Source: Mucilaginibacter robiniae (GTDB lineage: Bacteria; Bacteroidota; Bacteroidia; Sphingobacteriales; Sphingobacteriaceae). Taken from it: DNA of 64,000 bases. Positions 27,499-37,214 of the stretch are shown in pieces. The DNA lies in the NCBI RefSeq assembly GCF_012849215.1, contig NZ_CP051682.1, positions 1,240,001-1,304,000 of the forward strand, written 5' to 3'. Made by a program: the position numbers and the translations under genes. The notes beneath the pieces are model-generated. The model did not search any database and had not been told where the DNA came from. It worked only from the letters and a program-made list of their open reading frames with translations. Positions within the stretch are counted from its first letter, which is position 1, and each line of letters starts with the position of its first letter.

Positions 27499-29265
27499 AT
27501 GAGAAAGCTAATTCACTATATCGGCTTGTGCAGTATAGCATTTACCTTCCTGCTGGCACTCCCTCATTGCGCTAAAGCTCAGAGCGATGATGAAATAACA
27601 TTTCAGGAATTTTACGACCAATTACAGCCTTATGGTACTTGGATAGATGACCCTGATTATGGCAGCGTATGGGTGCCCGACGTAGATCAGGATTTCAGGC
27701 CTTATGCCACCAATGGGCATTGGGTAATGACCGATTATGGTAACACTTGGGTATCTGACTACCCATGGGGCTGGGCTACCTTCCATTATGGCCGCTGGCG
27801 ATTTGATGACTATTACGGATGGGAATGGATACCCGATACCGAATGGGCACCGGCTTGGGTAAACTGGCGCAGTGGTGATGGCTACTACGGTTGGGCTCCA
27901 CTAGGCCCTAATGATAACACTGATGGCGCTTATGGTGGTTATAATAGCTATGATACACCCGATAGCTATTGGGTGTTTGCACCACAAGCATACATTAACG
28001 ACCCGGGTATTTACAACTATTATGTACCACGTGCCAGGGTAATAACTATTTTCAGGAACTCCAGCGCAATTAATAATTATTACAGTTATAGTAACCGCCG
28101 GTATTTAGGTGGGCCAGGTTTAGCTGATATGCAACGGTTTAGCCACAATCGTATACAGATATATCACATCAATAGTATGAACCGACCATCCCGTGCATTT
28201 TTCGATAACAACCGGCTGAACTTATACCGTCCTATGGTGAGGCGCTCAGGCGATGCTCGTCCAGAACGTGTGGTTGATGCCGCAGCATACCGTAACAATA
28301 ACCCGAACTACCGCATTGCCAATCGCAACATGGGTTTTGGTATTAACCCAACCAATAGCGATAGGTTAGCTAATATTGCCCGCAGCAATGATGCTTCAAA
28401 TCGTAACATGGTACGCATCAACAATGGCAATCGTGATTATAACCGCCAACCAAATAACAATAATAATTTTAACCGGCCTAATAACGGCAACAATAGCCAG
28501 GGTGGTTTTAATAACGGTGATCGATTTAACAATCAGCCTAGCCGCAGTGGCTTCGACCGCAATCAGCAACAAAATGGGCAGCAGCCTAATCAATCATTTG
28601 GGCAACAACAGCGGCAGCAAATAGATCAGCAGAGAATGCAACAAAGGAGTCAGCAATGGCAGCAGCGGCAGCAACAGTCAGATCAGCAACGCCAACAACA
28701 AGGCGATCAGCAGCGGCAGTTTAATCAACAACAGTTTGACCAGCAACGGCAACAGCAACAAAATCAGCAGCAGCAAGCTGATCAACAGCGCCAGCAGCAA
28801 GACCAACAACGAAATCAACAGCAGCAAGCTGATCAGCAGCGTCAACAACAATGGCGTCAACAAGCTGACCAGCAACGCCGACAATGGCAAGATCAACAAC
28901 GTCAGCAGCAAAATTCACAGCAACAACAAAATCAACAGCAGCAGAACCAGCAACAACTTGATCAGCAACGCCAGCAAATGATGCAGCAAAGGCAGCAACA
29001 ATGGCAACAGCGTCAGCAGCAGTGGCAGCAACAAAACCAACAACAACAAAACAACCAACAGCAACGTCAACAATTTGATCAACAACGCCAGCAGCAGATG
29101 CAACAGCAAAATCAGCAGCAACAACAAATGCGTCAACAGCAGTGGCAGCAACAACAACAGCAAAGACAACAACACATGCAACAACGTCAGCAACAAAATC
29201 AACAACAGCAGCAGAACCCGCAACGTCAGCAGCAACAAAGACCTCCGCAGGAGCAGCATCCATAA
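27499..29265 (+). CDS. Secreted DUF6600-like protein with a glutamine-rich C-terminal half
   Basis: The 588-residue product has a signal peptide (1-27). At about 30-200 it has a Trp/Tyr/Gly-rich domain with repeated 'GxWxxxxxYGxxWxP' units (YGTWIDDPDYGSVWVP; HYGRWRFDDYYGWEWIP), the pattern of DUF6600 proteins. An Asn/Arg-rich linker follows (270-350), and residues 355-588 are almost entirely Gln with Arg, Met, Trp and Asp. The tail is coded by mixed CAA and CAG codons, which produces long meaningless open frames on the other strand and frames. The role is unknown; an envelope or extracellular matrix protein is plausible. Confidence 0.8.
   Translation: MRKLIHYIGLCSIAFTFLLALPHCAKAQSDDEITFQEFYDQLQPYGTWIDDPDYGSVWVPDVDQDFRPYATNGHWVMTDYGNTWVSDYPWGWATFHYGRWRFDDYYGWEWIPDTEWAPAWVNWRSGDGYYGWAPLGPNDNTDGAYGGYNSYDTPDSYWVFAPQAYINDPGIYNYYVPRARVITIFRNSSAINNYYSYSNRRYLGGPGLADMQRFSHNRIQIYHINSMNRPSRAFFDNNRLNLYRPMVRRSGDARPERVVDAAAYRNNNPNYRIANRNMGFGINPTNSDRLANIARSNDASNRNMVRINNGNRDYNRQPNNNNNFNRPNNGNNSQGGFNNGDRFNNQPSRSGFDRNQQQNGQQPNQSFGQQQRQQIDQQRMQQRSQQWQQRQQQSDQQRQQQGDQQRQFNQQQFDQQRQQQQNQQQQADQQRQQQDQQRNQQQQADQQRQQQWRQQADQQRRQWQDQQRQQQNSQQQQNQQQQNQQQLDQQRQQMMQQRQQQWQQRQQQWQQQNQQQQNNQQQRQQFDQQRQQQMQQQNQQQQQMRQQQWQQQQQQRQQHMQQRQQQNQQQQQNPQRQQQQRPPQEQHP
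28560..29262 (+). repeat. CAA/CAG-rich coding repeat
   Basis: About 700 bases are composed mostly of CAA and CAG codons in units such as QQRQQQ, DQQRQQ and QWQQRQQQ. The units are irregular rather than exact tandem copies, so slippage of whole codons is possible while the frame is kept. Confidence 0.85.
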
Positions 29266-29270
29266 TAGAC

Positions 29271-29305
29271 AAATAGCATCTTCAGTTTGAAGATGCTATT
29301 TTTGT
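29271..29305 (+). terminator. Terminator after the glutamine-rich protein gene
   Basis: A 14-base perfect stem (29271-29284 and 29288-29301) with a 3-base loop runs into TTTTT. Confidence 0.88.
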
Positions 29306-29335
29306 AACTTACCCTTAAATACAAGTTTTACCATG

Positions 29336-29791
29336 ATGAGAGTTTTATTTAAAATATTAATGTGTTGGTGCTTGTTCAGCAGTTGGGCTTTAGTTGGATG
29401 TGCCCAAGAACAGCCACCCAAAAAAGACAAGCAAATAAATTTTATTGAGGATGCCTGGCCCGAGGCCTTGAAAAAAGCTGCTGCGCAGAACAAATACGTT
29501 TTTGTAGATGCTTATGCTACTTGGTGTGGCCCCTGCAAAATGTTAAAAGCTACTACTTTTAAAAACAATAAAGCTGCTGCATTTTTCAACCAAAACTTCA
29601 TTAACGTATCTATAGATATGGAAAAAGGATTAGGCCCACAATTAGCACAACAGTGGCAAATACAAGCTTATCCTACACTAATTATTTTTAATGCACAAGG
29701 CAAACCCGTTTTAGGTACAGTAGGTTATTTGGGCGCTCAGGATTTAATGCGGTTCGGGCAACAAGCTTTAGATAAGGACAAAGGCATTTAA
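29336..29791 (+). CDS. Thioredoxin-family lipoprotein
   Basis: The 151-residue product (start at the second ATG) has a lipoprotein signal ending LVGC. A thioredoxin fold of the Thioredoxin_7/DsbD-C type follows, with the redox motif WCGPCK and the cis-proline segment AYPTLIIF. It would act as a thiol-disulphide exchanger in the periplasm. There is no neighbouring partner gene. Both active-site cysteines are present. Confidence 0.88.
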   Translation: MRVLFKILMCWCLFSSWALVGCAQEQPPKKDKQINFIEDAWPEALKKAAAQNKYVFVDAYATWCGPCKMLKATTFKNNKAAAFFNQNFINVSIDMEKGLGPQLAQQWQIQAYPTLIIFNAQGKPVLGTVGYLGAQDLMRFGQQALDKDKGI

Positions 29792-29793
29792 CT

Positions 29794-29828
29794 AAAAAAG
29801 CCGGAACTACTCTCGCAGTATTTCCGAC
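29794..29828 (-). terminator. Possible minus-strand terminator
   Basis: GCCGGAACTACT (29800-29811) pairs with AGTATTTCCGAC (29817-29828) with one mismatch and one wobble. Six A on its left give a T run when read on the minus strand. It is not clear which transcript it serves, so confidence is low. Confidence 0.35.
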
Positions 29829-30081
29829 TCTACATCTACCTATGAAAAACAGCCCTTTGAGTAGGGCATTTTAATATAGGCAAACTTTATACCATCAGTT
29901 AAGAAATGCTTTCAAGTTTAAATCTGCTCCACCCAGCTATAAAGACACATGCTTTGTAGAAATTAAACCACAAACCGTGGCGTTCTTTCCCAGACAACCC
30001 TCTCCAAAGTTTATAATGCATACATTTCATATTAAATAAAACTGATTGTATTTGGGGCTGTTACATTTTAAAACAGAAACC

Positions 30082-30315
30082 ATGAGAAGGATAAGCATCA
30101 TTTTGATTATTGTTGGGGCTGTGCTGCTAATTGCGGGCGGTTTCTTTTACAAACAAGCTAATACCGTAGCCGATTCAAAACCGATTACGGTTGATTATAG
30201 AGGCCATAAGTCATTCCAATGGCCTGTGTACACTGGCATTATTTTACTATTCTTAGGTGCCACTTTTAACTTGGCTACCCGACGAAATGGTAAAGCCGAT
30301 CATACAAGAGTTTAA
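30082..30315 (+). CDS. Small two-helix membrane protein
   Basis: The 77-residue product starts at the ATG at 30082 (MRRISIILIIVG). It has transmembrane helices at about 4-22 and 48-66 with a basic C-terminal tail. The linker carries SKPITVDYRGHKSFQWP. I do not recognise the family. It stands alone. Confidence 0.55.
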   Translation: MRRISIILIIVGAVLLIAGGFFYKQANTVADSKPITVDYRGHKSFQWPVYTGIILLFLGATFNLATRRNGKADHTRV

Positions 30316-30322
30316 CAATTAC

Positions 30323-30499
30323 TTACTGTTCCCGGCCATCAGTACGAGTTCCGACTAAGGAAGTATCGCGCTGATGAGCCGCAGTGTCCTGCGGGAAGTT
30401 AGATGGTCCGCCAAATGTATTGTGCGGATTTTCGTGACATGCGCTTAACAATAGCGTAAGTGCACTTATAAACGCTGATAATTTTATCACCTTCTTCAT
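30323..30499 (-). CDS. Small lipoprotein, 58 residues
   Basis: MKKVIKLSAFISALTLLLSAC is a lipoprotein signal with lipobox LSAC. The mature part is about 38 residues and hydrophilic (FGGPSNFPQDTAAHQRDTSL). Such short lipoproteins are common in this group and have no known role. The ATG at 30499 is chosen because it directly precedes the signal. Confidence 0.55.
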   Translation of the reverse strand: MKKVIKLSAFISALTLLLSACHENPHNTFGGPSNFPQDTAAHQRDTSLVGTRTDGREQ

Positions 30500-30634
30500 A
30501 CCTGAAAAAGACAAAAAACAATCTTTATTGTTTCTGAATTTAGCATTTAGCCTTTCACTTAAATCTTACTAGCTATTAAACAGGTTAAACATTACGGTTG
30601 TTAAACTATATAATAGTTCTATTGTTACAATATC

Positions 30635-30946
30635 ATGGAAAACAACGTTTATCTTTTAGCTACCGATCCTCATGATGCTTGCCGTGACGTTATCCATTCA
30701 CGAGATACTACATTGAAAGTAAAAGTTTATTGTGTAACAGAAGAAGGCTTTTCGCCTGACCCTAATGAAATACAACTTTATGGTTATGCTGGTAAAAAGC
30801 TTTATGCTTTTGAAACTATAAACATTACGCCCGATGATGCCTTAGATGTAATTAGTGCCATACAATGGTATGCTGACTACATTGAGCATCCGGAAATGGA
30901 AATTCTACCAGAAGATCCCCGCTCAGATCATAGCGTAGCCATGTAG
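30635..30946 (+). CDS. Uncharacterised acidic 103-residue protein
   Basis: I do not recognise it. It is a soluble, acidic, probably cytoplasmic alpha/beta protein (MENNVYLLATDPHDACRD ... PEDPRSDHSVAM) with no signal or membrane segment. The reading frame has normal codon use for the neighbourhood and its own intergenic regions on both sides. Confidence 0.5.
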   Translation: MENNVYLLATDPHDACRDVIHSRDTTLKVKVYCVTEEGFSPDPNEIQLYGYAGKKLYAFETINITPDDALDVISAIQWYADYIEHPEMEILPEDPRSDHSVAM

Positions 30947-31071
30947 TACAAAGAAATTAAAGCTATTTTACAGTTTCTTATAGCTTGGGCCTTCTATTAC
31001 ATTATTGTACTATGAAGTATGATATAAACTTTCTATAAAAACATATATAAAGCGAAACTGAATTTAACAAC

Positions 31072-31566
31072 ATGGCAACTGTTACCGAGAAAGACATTAT
31101 TCATCATCTAAAAGAAAAAATAAAGTTTCATCAGAACGAGGCTAAGCGGATTGAAAACTTGTTAAGTGCGTTTACTAATGATTATCATACCTCACGTAGC
31201 CGCAAAGCTAAGTCAGAGGCTGATGATGAAGAAATAGATTCCGCGCCAGAAGAGTTTGTTAAATCGTCTCGCAAAGCCAATGATGCAAGCGGTGTTGCAA
31301 CAGCTTCTGTCAAACCGTTGGAAATACCTGAAAAATATACAGATGATTTACCTATCATCGCTAAAATTGCTTTTGCCTTGAATGAAATAGGATCTGGCTT
31401 TAACGAAGATATTGCCAATACCATGGCACAATATGAGCCGAAATCTGACGCTAAAAAAATCAGCAAACAAATCTCAGGCATTTTATCAACTCTGAAAAGC
31501 AAAGGACAGCTTAATACCGAGAAGGTTGGACGTAAAGATAAACTCTCTTTAGTTATACCTGCTTAA
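31072..31566 (+). CDS. Uncharacterised protein with predicted winged-helix C-terminus
   Basis: The 164-residue product has an N-terminal helical coil (KEKIKFHQNEAKRIENLLSAF). A charged, flexible middle follows, then a C-terminal domain of about 65 residues (IAKIAFALNEIGSGFNEDIANTM ... ISGILSTLKSKGQLNTEKVG) whose helix order resembles a small winged-helix fold. DNA binding is possible but not shown. It ends at a bidirectional hairpin. Confidence 0.6.
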   Translation: MATVTEKDIIHHLKEKIKFHQNEAKRIENLLSAFTNDYHTSRSRKAKSEADDEEIDSAPEEFVKSSRKANDASGVATASVKPLEIPEKYTDDLPIIAKIAFALNEIGSGFNEDIANTMAQYEPKSDAKKISKQISGILSTLKSKGQLNTEKVGRKDKLSLVIPA

Positions 31567-31568
31567 TC

Positions 31569-31608
31569 AATAAAGCCATGTCAAATATTTCCTCGTCATG
31601 GCTTTATT
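31569..31608 (+). terminator. Bidirectional terminator between convergent genes
   Basis: AATAAAGCCATG (31569-31580) pairs perfectly with CATGGCTTTATT (31597-31608) across a 16-base loop. It lies between the winged-helix-like gene and cbpM. Confidence 0.7.
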
Positions 31609-31629
31609 AACTAATTCTTTTAGCTTTTC

Positions 31630-31920
31630 CTATTCATAAATCCGCAAACGGTTACGTAAGCCCTGCATTTCAAGCTGCATAGCTTCTACCCTTTGTAGTA
31701 AATGCGTTATAGCTTCAATACCCGCTAGATTAATATCTAATTCACGATGTAGCCTTACCATCCGCTCCAACTGAGCCAATTGGCTTTCAGGTATAAAGCG
31801 GCTTTGATTTACTACGGTAATCTGCACCAATCCGGCATCTTCCAGTGATCGGATAAATGTGGCTTCAATATGATGATAGCTGCAAAACTCATCTGCAGCA
31901 GTTAAATGCTCATGGTTCAT
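31630..31920 (-). CDS. cbpM: Chaperone modulator CbpM
   Basis: This 96-residue MerR-like protein has an N-terminal recognition helix region (YHHIEATFIRSLEDAGLVQI) and a C-terminal coiled coil (HLLQRVEAMQLEMQGLRNRL). CbpM binds the J domain of CbpA and inhibits it. Its position 15 bases downstream of the cbpA-type gene on the same strand supports this. Length is typical. Confidence 0.88.
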   Translation of the reverse strand: MNHEHLTAADEFCSYHHIEATFIRSLEDAGLVQITVVNQSRFIPESQLAQLERMVRLHRELDINLAGIEAITHLLQRVEAMQLEMQGLRNRLRIYE

Positions 31921-31935
31921 AAAAACTTAATTTAA

Positions 31936-32850
31936 TCAGGATTTAGCCAACTCTTCAAACAACTCTTTTTGCCGAGGGCTCAAGTTAGTAGGCAATTGCA
32001 CCTCATAGGTTATATACAAATCGCCTGCTTCATTTTCTTTTTTATAAATTGGGAAACCTTTTCCTTTCAGTTTAACTTTAGTACCATTTTGCGTTTCCGG
32101 CTTCACTTTCACTTTTACTTGCCCGGTCAAAGTATCGGCAGTAATTTCTCCACCCAGCATAGCGGTATACAAATCAACTTTTACAGTAGCCAGCAAATCA
32201 TTGCCATTGCGCTTATAACGTGGATCATCAGCTACCAGGAAGGTAATATACAGATCACCTATGGGGCCGCCGTTGGCTCCTGCACCGCCATGGCCCGCAA
32301 TTTTAATAGTTTGGCCATTTTCAACACCAGCAGGTATGGTAATGCGTATGTTTTTGCCATTAACGGTTAATGTTTGTTTGTGCGTAGTAGCAGCATCCTG
32401 TAAGGAGAGCTGCAATTCGGCATTATAATCCTGCCCACGGTAACGTACCTGTTGCCTACCGGCACCGCCAGCACTACCAAACATAGATTGAAAAAAGTCG
32501 GAAAAATCTCCACCATCACCACCAAACGATTCGAAGTTGAAGCCACCATCCTGACCACCGCCACTATAACCGCTATAGCTACGACTTTGTTGCTGCTGCT
32601 GTCGGGCTTGTTCATAAGCTTCGGCATGTTGCCAATTCTCGCCATATTGGTCGTACTTCTTCCGTTTTTCGGGATCAGTTAATACCTCATTAGCTTCATT
32701 TAGTTCTTGAAACTTTTTGTTTGCCTCCGAGTCATTCGGATTCAGGTCAGGATGGTATTTTCGAGCCAGCTTACGATAAGCATTTTTAATATCTTTTTCG
32801 CTGGCTGTCTTATCTATCCCTAATATTTTATAATAATCAACAAAAGCCAT
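31936..32850 (-). CDS. cbpA: DnaJ-class co-chaperone CbpA
   Basis: The 304-residue protein has an N-terminal J domain (HPD at 33-35), a Gly/Ser/Phe-rich linker (about 85-135) and two C-terminal substrate-binding domains. It lacks the zinc-finger of DnaJ, which together with the cbpM neighbour makes it CbpA-like. It stimulates the ATPase of DnaK and presents unfolded clients. Confidence 0.93.
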   Translation of the reverse strand: MAFVDYYKILGIDKTASEKDIKNAYRKLARKYHPDLNPNDSEANKKFQELNEANEVLTDPEKRKKYDQYGENWQHAEAYEQARQQQQQSRSYSGYSGGGQDGGFNFESFGGDGGDFSDFFQSMFGSAGGAGRQQVRYRGQDYNAELQLSLQDAATTHKQTLTVNGKNIRITIPAGVENGQTIKIAGHGGAGANGGPIGDLYITFLVADDPRYKRNGNDLLATVKVDLYTAMLGGEITADTLTGQVKVKVKPETQNGTKVKLKGKGFPIYKKENEAGDLYITYEVQLPTNLSPRQKELFEELAKS

Positions 32851-33009
32851 AGTTATTCATAATAACTGCTGTTGCAGTATTATGGTTTTAACAAGTAGCA
32901 GGCAAATATAGTTGTCATACCAAAGCTTCTTTTTTATTAAAACTACTTTATTACAAACTAACCTTTATACCTACTGTTACATAGCTGCTTACAATACACT
33001 TATTACATT

Positions 33010-33516
33010 ATGGCAGATCCTCAAAACGATAACAAAAAACAAACAGATAGTTTACCAACAGACCAAGGACCGAAAGAAGAACAAAAGCTGTCACAGCTAT
33101 ACATAGTTAGCCGTGCTCAGATTGAGCATCATGATAATGCTGTTAATCAGCGAGTAATATGGCTATCTATTGGTCAGTCGTTCTTTTTTAATGTGTATGC
33201 TATGCTGGTAACAGCTAAAGCACCTACACCCGAACTATTTAAAAAACAACAGATGCTAGCTGTTATTTTCCCGATAGCCGCATTTTTAGTTGCCCTATTT
33301 ACCCTTATTGATGTATTAGCTGGTTTATTTTATATCCGCAAACTACGGTTAAATTATAAAGAGCACACTAATGGCAGCTCGCAGGAAGGCTATTATCCTA
33401 TGCTGAATGGTAACCGCTGGGAACGTACCTTTCAGCGTATATCCCCCCTTATGATACCTGTAATTTTTGTAATTACCTGGATTTATCTGTTGTTATATGA
33501 TAACAAATTATTGTAA
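33010..33516 (+). CDS. Uncharacterised membrane protein with three helices
   Basis: The 168-residue product has a hydrophilic N-terminus of about 50 residues and transmembrane helices at about 56-72, 84-105 and 145-163. It contains the conserved-looking RAQIEHHDNAVNQRVIWLSIGQSFFF segment. No motif that I can name. It is monocistronic. Confidence 0.5.
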   Translation: MADPQNDNKKQTDSLPTDQGPKEEQKLSQLYIVSRAQIEHHDNAVNQRVIWLSIGQSFFFNVYAMLVTAKAPTPELFKKQQMLAVIFPIAAFLVALFTLIDVLAGLFYIRKLRLNYKEHTNGSSQEGYYPMLNGNRWERTFQRISPLMIPVIFVITWIYLLLYDNKLL

Positions 33517-34155
33517 TTAGTACATAATCCGAACGTATATAAACATGTTAAAGGCAACGCAATGCAGTTGCTTACCTAAAATCCTATGCTTTTTTTTTAC
33601 CATTGTAACTAAAGACAGTATAAGGAATATAGCATTAATTATTTAAGGGACCTACACAGTCTTTCACTGATTTTGCATCCAGCAAAATTAGCTACAACAA
33701 ACTATCTTGTACATACTAATACTGTTATCAAAAACTCTGGTCACAATGTTTAGTGTACCTTTCTTGTAATAGCATTCGCTACTACGTTAACTGTCTTCTC
33801 ATAACAATCAAGTTGCATAATAGAAGTATCATTTAGAACCCTATTCTATTATTGCACTTTAATCTACGCCGCAATTTTTAAGCTTTTTCATTTAAAGCAG
33901 AAGTTAAAGCATCCTTCTTTCCAGAACAAAACAATTATTTAAAGCAAAAAGACATATTTCATTTAACTAAACACCATGTTTAAAAGTACAAAAATACAAA
34001 TACAGAAAATAAACCATAAAAATTCATCATAATTACACACAACTAACCACAATACAAGGTATTCTGCTAACAAATCTTAAATTATTTACCTTAAAAGTTT
34101 TTAAATTATTACAACATACCTAAATTAGAGGATTAACTAACTAACAAATTAACAA
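33517..34155 (+). other. Long AT-rich intergenic region upstream of susC
   Basis: There is no credible gene. The 639 bases are very AT-rich and probably hold the susC promoter and a long leader. I see no TAnnTTTG element close to the start codon. A small inverted repeat (TTTTGC ... GCAAAA) lies near 33672, and short ACTAACAAATTAAC-type repeats sit just before the ATG. Confidence 0.5.
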
Positions 34156-37100
34156 ATGAAGAAAATTTTACTTATTCTTCTTACATTAAGTGCTTTTGCA
34201 ATAAATTATGCAATGGCCCAAAGCAGAAAGATTACAGGAACAGTAACCAGTGCTGATGATGGACAGCCGTTACCTGGTGTATCAGTTGCTCTTCAAGGTA
34301 CCAAACAAGGTGTTCTAACAAATGGGGATGGCACTTTTACATTAAATGCTTCAACTGGTCAAGTTTTAGTATTTACCTATGTAGGCTTTACCGCGCAACA
34401 AATAATCGTTACTGCAGGTGCATTCCCACCGGTTAGGCTAAAAGCTGATGCCCGTGTTTTATCTGACGTAGTAATTAAAGACAGCTATGGTACGCAATCC
34501 AGGAAGTCTTACACTGGTGCTGCCGGTGTGGTAAGTGGTGCCGAAAACGAAAACAAACCATTTTCAACCATTCAGCAAGCCTTACAAGGTGAAGTTGCTG
34601 GTGTAAACGTGCAAATCAATAGTGGTCAGCCTGGCGCTTTAAACCAAGTTCGTATTCGTGGCATAAGCTCTATTTCCAGTCTTGCAGCATCTCAGCCCTT
34701 GTATGTAATTGATGGTATGATTATTAATGGAAGCAACGATCCAACACAAAGAGGTGGCGGAACCTTTAATCCTTTAGCAGGTATAAATGAAAACGACATT
34801 GAAAACTTTACTGTATTAAAGGATGCTGCTGCCACGGCTATTTACGGCTCACGTGGTTCTGCCGGAGTTATCGTTATCAACACCAAACGTGGACGTGCCG
34901 GTAAAACCCAAATTCGTTTTGATGCAGAAGCCGGTGTAAGCTCTAATTTACCAGTACCACAAGCTGGTAAAATTTTAACACCAGATCAATATCGTTCTAT
35001 GTTTAACGAAGCATTTGCTAACGCTGGTTATACAGCAGCTCAAATTGCGACTTTAGACAATAGTTATGCCTTAAACAGCGCAGGGAATAATTGGTATGAT
35101 CTAGTAACTAAAAGAGGCACTCAACAGCAATACAATGTTTCGTTAACTACTGGTGATGAGAAGAACAGAGTTTTTTCATCATTTGGATACTTCAGACAGG
35201 AAGCAACAGTGCTAAAATCAAATTTGAACAGAGTTACCGGTACCCTAAATTGGGATCACACCATTAACAAAAACTTCTCGACTTCAACCAATTTAAACGC
35301 TTCTAGTGTTCTACAAAATGCACCATTGCAGGGCAGCGCTTACTACAGTAGTCCTTTAGCTTCTGCATACTTTCTGAGGCCGTTTCAGTTAGCGTATAAC
35401 CCAGATGGTAGCCTTAATTCTAGCACTACCGGTAACGGTAACTTTCCCGCTTCCTCTAACTCTAACCCGCTATATATAGCTGCTAATGATAAAAGAGGAT
35501 TAGGCAACGTGCGTATATTAGGTGCCCAAACCATTAAATGGAATATCTGGGATCAATTAAAATATACGGGATATGCAAGCGTTGACTACCAAACTTATGA
35601 AGAAACTACATTTCTGAACCCCACCATGGGAGACGCTTTAAGCCTAAAAGGATCTGGTACCAGTTCTTATAGCCGTTATTTTAATTGGCTGGTTCGTAAT
35701 CAATTAGATTATAGGTATAATGTACATGGCGTAGAAGACTTTTATATTGATGCAACCGTTGGCTATGAAGCACAAAGATCAAAAGCTTATTTCAACCAAG
35801 CTTATGCTACAGGCTATCCTTTGACCCAGCCTACATTAACGGCTGTTTCGAATGCAGCTACACCATCTACTGCTTCAGAAAATACCTCAAATTACACCTT
35901 TGATGCTATATATTCAAGAGCAAGCATTAATTATAAAAATTTGTACTCCTTAAGTGGATCTTATAGAAGAGATGGTGGATCAAGATTCGGTATTAATAAC
36001 AATCACGGTAGCTTTTACTCTGTAGGTGGCGCTTGGAATATTGATGGCGAAGACTTCTTCAAAAAACAAACAATACTTACTACCCTGAAACTTAGAAGTT
36101 CATATGGTACTACAGGTAATGCCAATGTTTTGGGCAACTACACTTGGCGGCCAACAGCAGGATATGGATTTAACTATAACTTAGCAAACGGCCAAGCTTA
36201 CAACACCGTAGGCAACCCAAGTTTGACCTGGGAATCGTCAAAAAAGTTTGATATTGGTCTTGATTTTGGCTTTTTCAATGATCGATTGTTATTCAATATA
36301 GATTATTATAAAAATAAGATTGATGGCTTAATTCAGAATGTAAACATTCCATGGGAAACTGGCTTTAGTAGTGGACAGTACCAAAACATTGGTGCGATGC
36401 AGAACAAAGGTTGGGAGTTCACAATTAAAGGTATACCAGTTAAAACAAAAGACTTTACCTGGAATGTAAACTTTAACGCAGCGTATAATGCAAACAAGAT
36501 TACTAAGCTTGCTCAAAACAACCAAGTTAACGGTAGTTACTGGCTAGCTACAGGATATGATTATTACACCTATTATACTCGCATTTATGCAGGTGTAGAT
36601 CCAGCTAATGGCAATGCATTATGGTTTGCAGATGCTAATAGAACAACTACTACAACCAGCTATAGTGCTGCTGCACGCGTTCCATATGGCCATGCAGATC
36701 CTAAAATCACCAGTGGATTCAGCAATAACTTCAACTACAAAGGTATTATCTTATCAGTTGACTTCTATGGAAACTTTGGTAATCGTATCAGCGATAGTTG
36801 GTCATATTACTTAAATGATGGAACGTATATTACTGGTGCTAATAAATATCAATATACTTGGTTAAACCGATGGACTACTCCAGGCCAAATAACAGATGTA
36901 CCTAAAAACGTATATGGTGGCGGCAGTTCGTCAAGCTCATCAAGCTTCTCTTCGCGCTTCTTGTACTATGGTGATTACATCCGTTTGAAGAATCTTTCAT
37001 TAGGATATGATTTCAAGAACCTAAGTATTCTGAAAAAATATGGCATGAGCAGACTGTATCTGTACGGACGTGTAACTAACGTATGGACAAAAACATATGA

Positions 37101-37203
37101 CAAGCGTTTACCATTTGACCCTGAAGTGCCTATTAATGGCTTTAATACTCAAGATATCCCTCAAGTCAGAACATTCACAATTGGTTTAAACGTTGGCTTT
37201 TAA
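34156..37203 (+). CDS. SusC/RagA-family TonB-linked outer-membrane protein
   Basis: The 1015-residue product has a signal peptide (1-21), a CarboxypepD_reg-like domain (about 24-110, ITGTVTSADDGQPLPGVSV), a TonB plug (LYVIDGMIING, LKDAAATAIYGSRGSAGVI) and a large beta barrel. It imports oligomers with its SusD partner, which follows after 11 bases. No hydrolase, sigma factor or sensor lies nearby, so the substrate cannot be named. Confidence 0.95.
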   Translation: MKKILLILLTLSAFAINYAMAQSRKITGTVTSADDGQPLPGVSVALQGTKQGVLTNGDGTFTLNASTGQVLVFTYVGFTAQQIIVTAGAFPPVRLKADARVLSDVVIKDSYGTQSRKSYTGAAGVVSGAENENKPFSTIQQALQGEVAGVNVQINSGQPGALNQVRIRGISSISSLAASQPLYVIDGMIINGSNDPTQRGGGTFNPLAGINENDIENFTVLKDAAATAIYGSRGSAGVIVINTKRGRAGKTQIRFDAEAGVSSNLPVPQAGKILTPDQYRSMFNEAFANAGYTAAQIATLDNSYALNSAGNNWYDLVTKRGTQQQYNVSLTTGDEKNRVFSSFGYFRQEATVLKSNLNRVTGTLNWDHTINKNFSTSTNLNASSVLQNAPLQGSAYYSSPLASAYFLRPFQLAYNPDGSLNSSTTGNGNFPASSNSNPLYIAANDKRGLGNVRILGAQTIKWNIWDQLKYTGYASVDYQTYEETTFLNPTMGDALSLKGSGTSSYSRYFNWLVRNQLDYRYNVHGVEDFYIDATVGYEAQRSKAYFNQAYATGYPLTQPTLTAVSNAATPSTASENTSNYTFDAIYSRASINYKNLYSLSGSYRRDGGSRFGINNNHGSFYSVGGAWNIDGEDFFKKQTILTTLKLRSSYGTTGNANVLGNYTWRPTAGYGFNYNLANGQAYNTVGNPSLTWESSKKFDIGLDFGFFNDRLLFNIDYYKNKIDGLIQNVNIPWETGFSSGQYQNIGAMQNKGWEFTIKGIPVKTKDFTWNVNFNAAYNANKITKLAQNNQVNGSYWLATGYDYYTYYTRIYAGVDPANGNALWFADANRTTTTTSYSAAARVPYGHADPKITSGFSNNFNYKGIILSVDFYGNFGNRISDSWSYYLNDGTYITGANKYQYTWLNRWTTPGQITDVPKNVYGGGSSSSSSSFSSRFLYYGDYIRLKNLSLGYDFKNLSILKKYGMSRLYLYGRVTNVWTKTYDKRLPFDPEVPINGFNTQDIPQVRTFTIGLNVGF

Positions 37204-37214
37204 TTTAGAAGAAA

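Noticed and set aside
28396..29290. Several long open frames on the other strand and frames of the glutamine-rich gene
   Set aside because: They arise from CAA/CAG codons read in other frames (Leu-, Ala/Val- and Ser/Asn-rich products) and have no independent start region or family.
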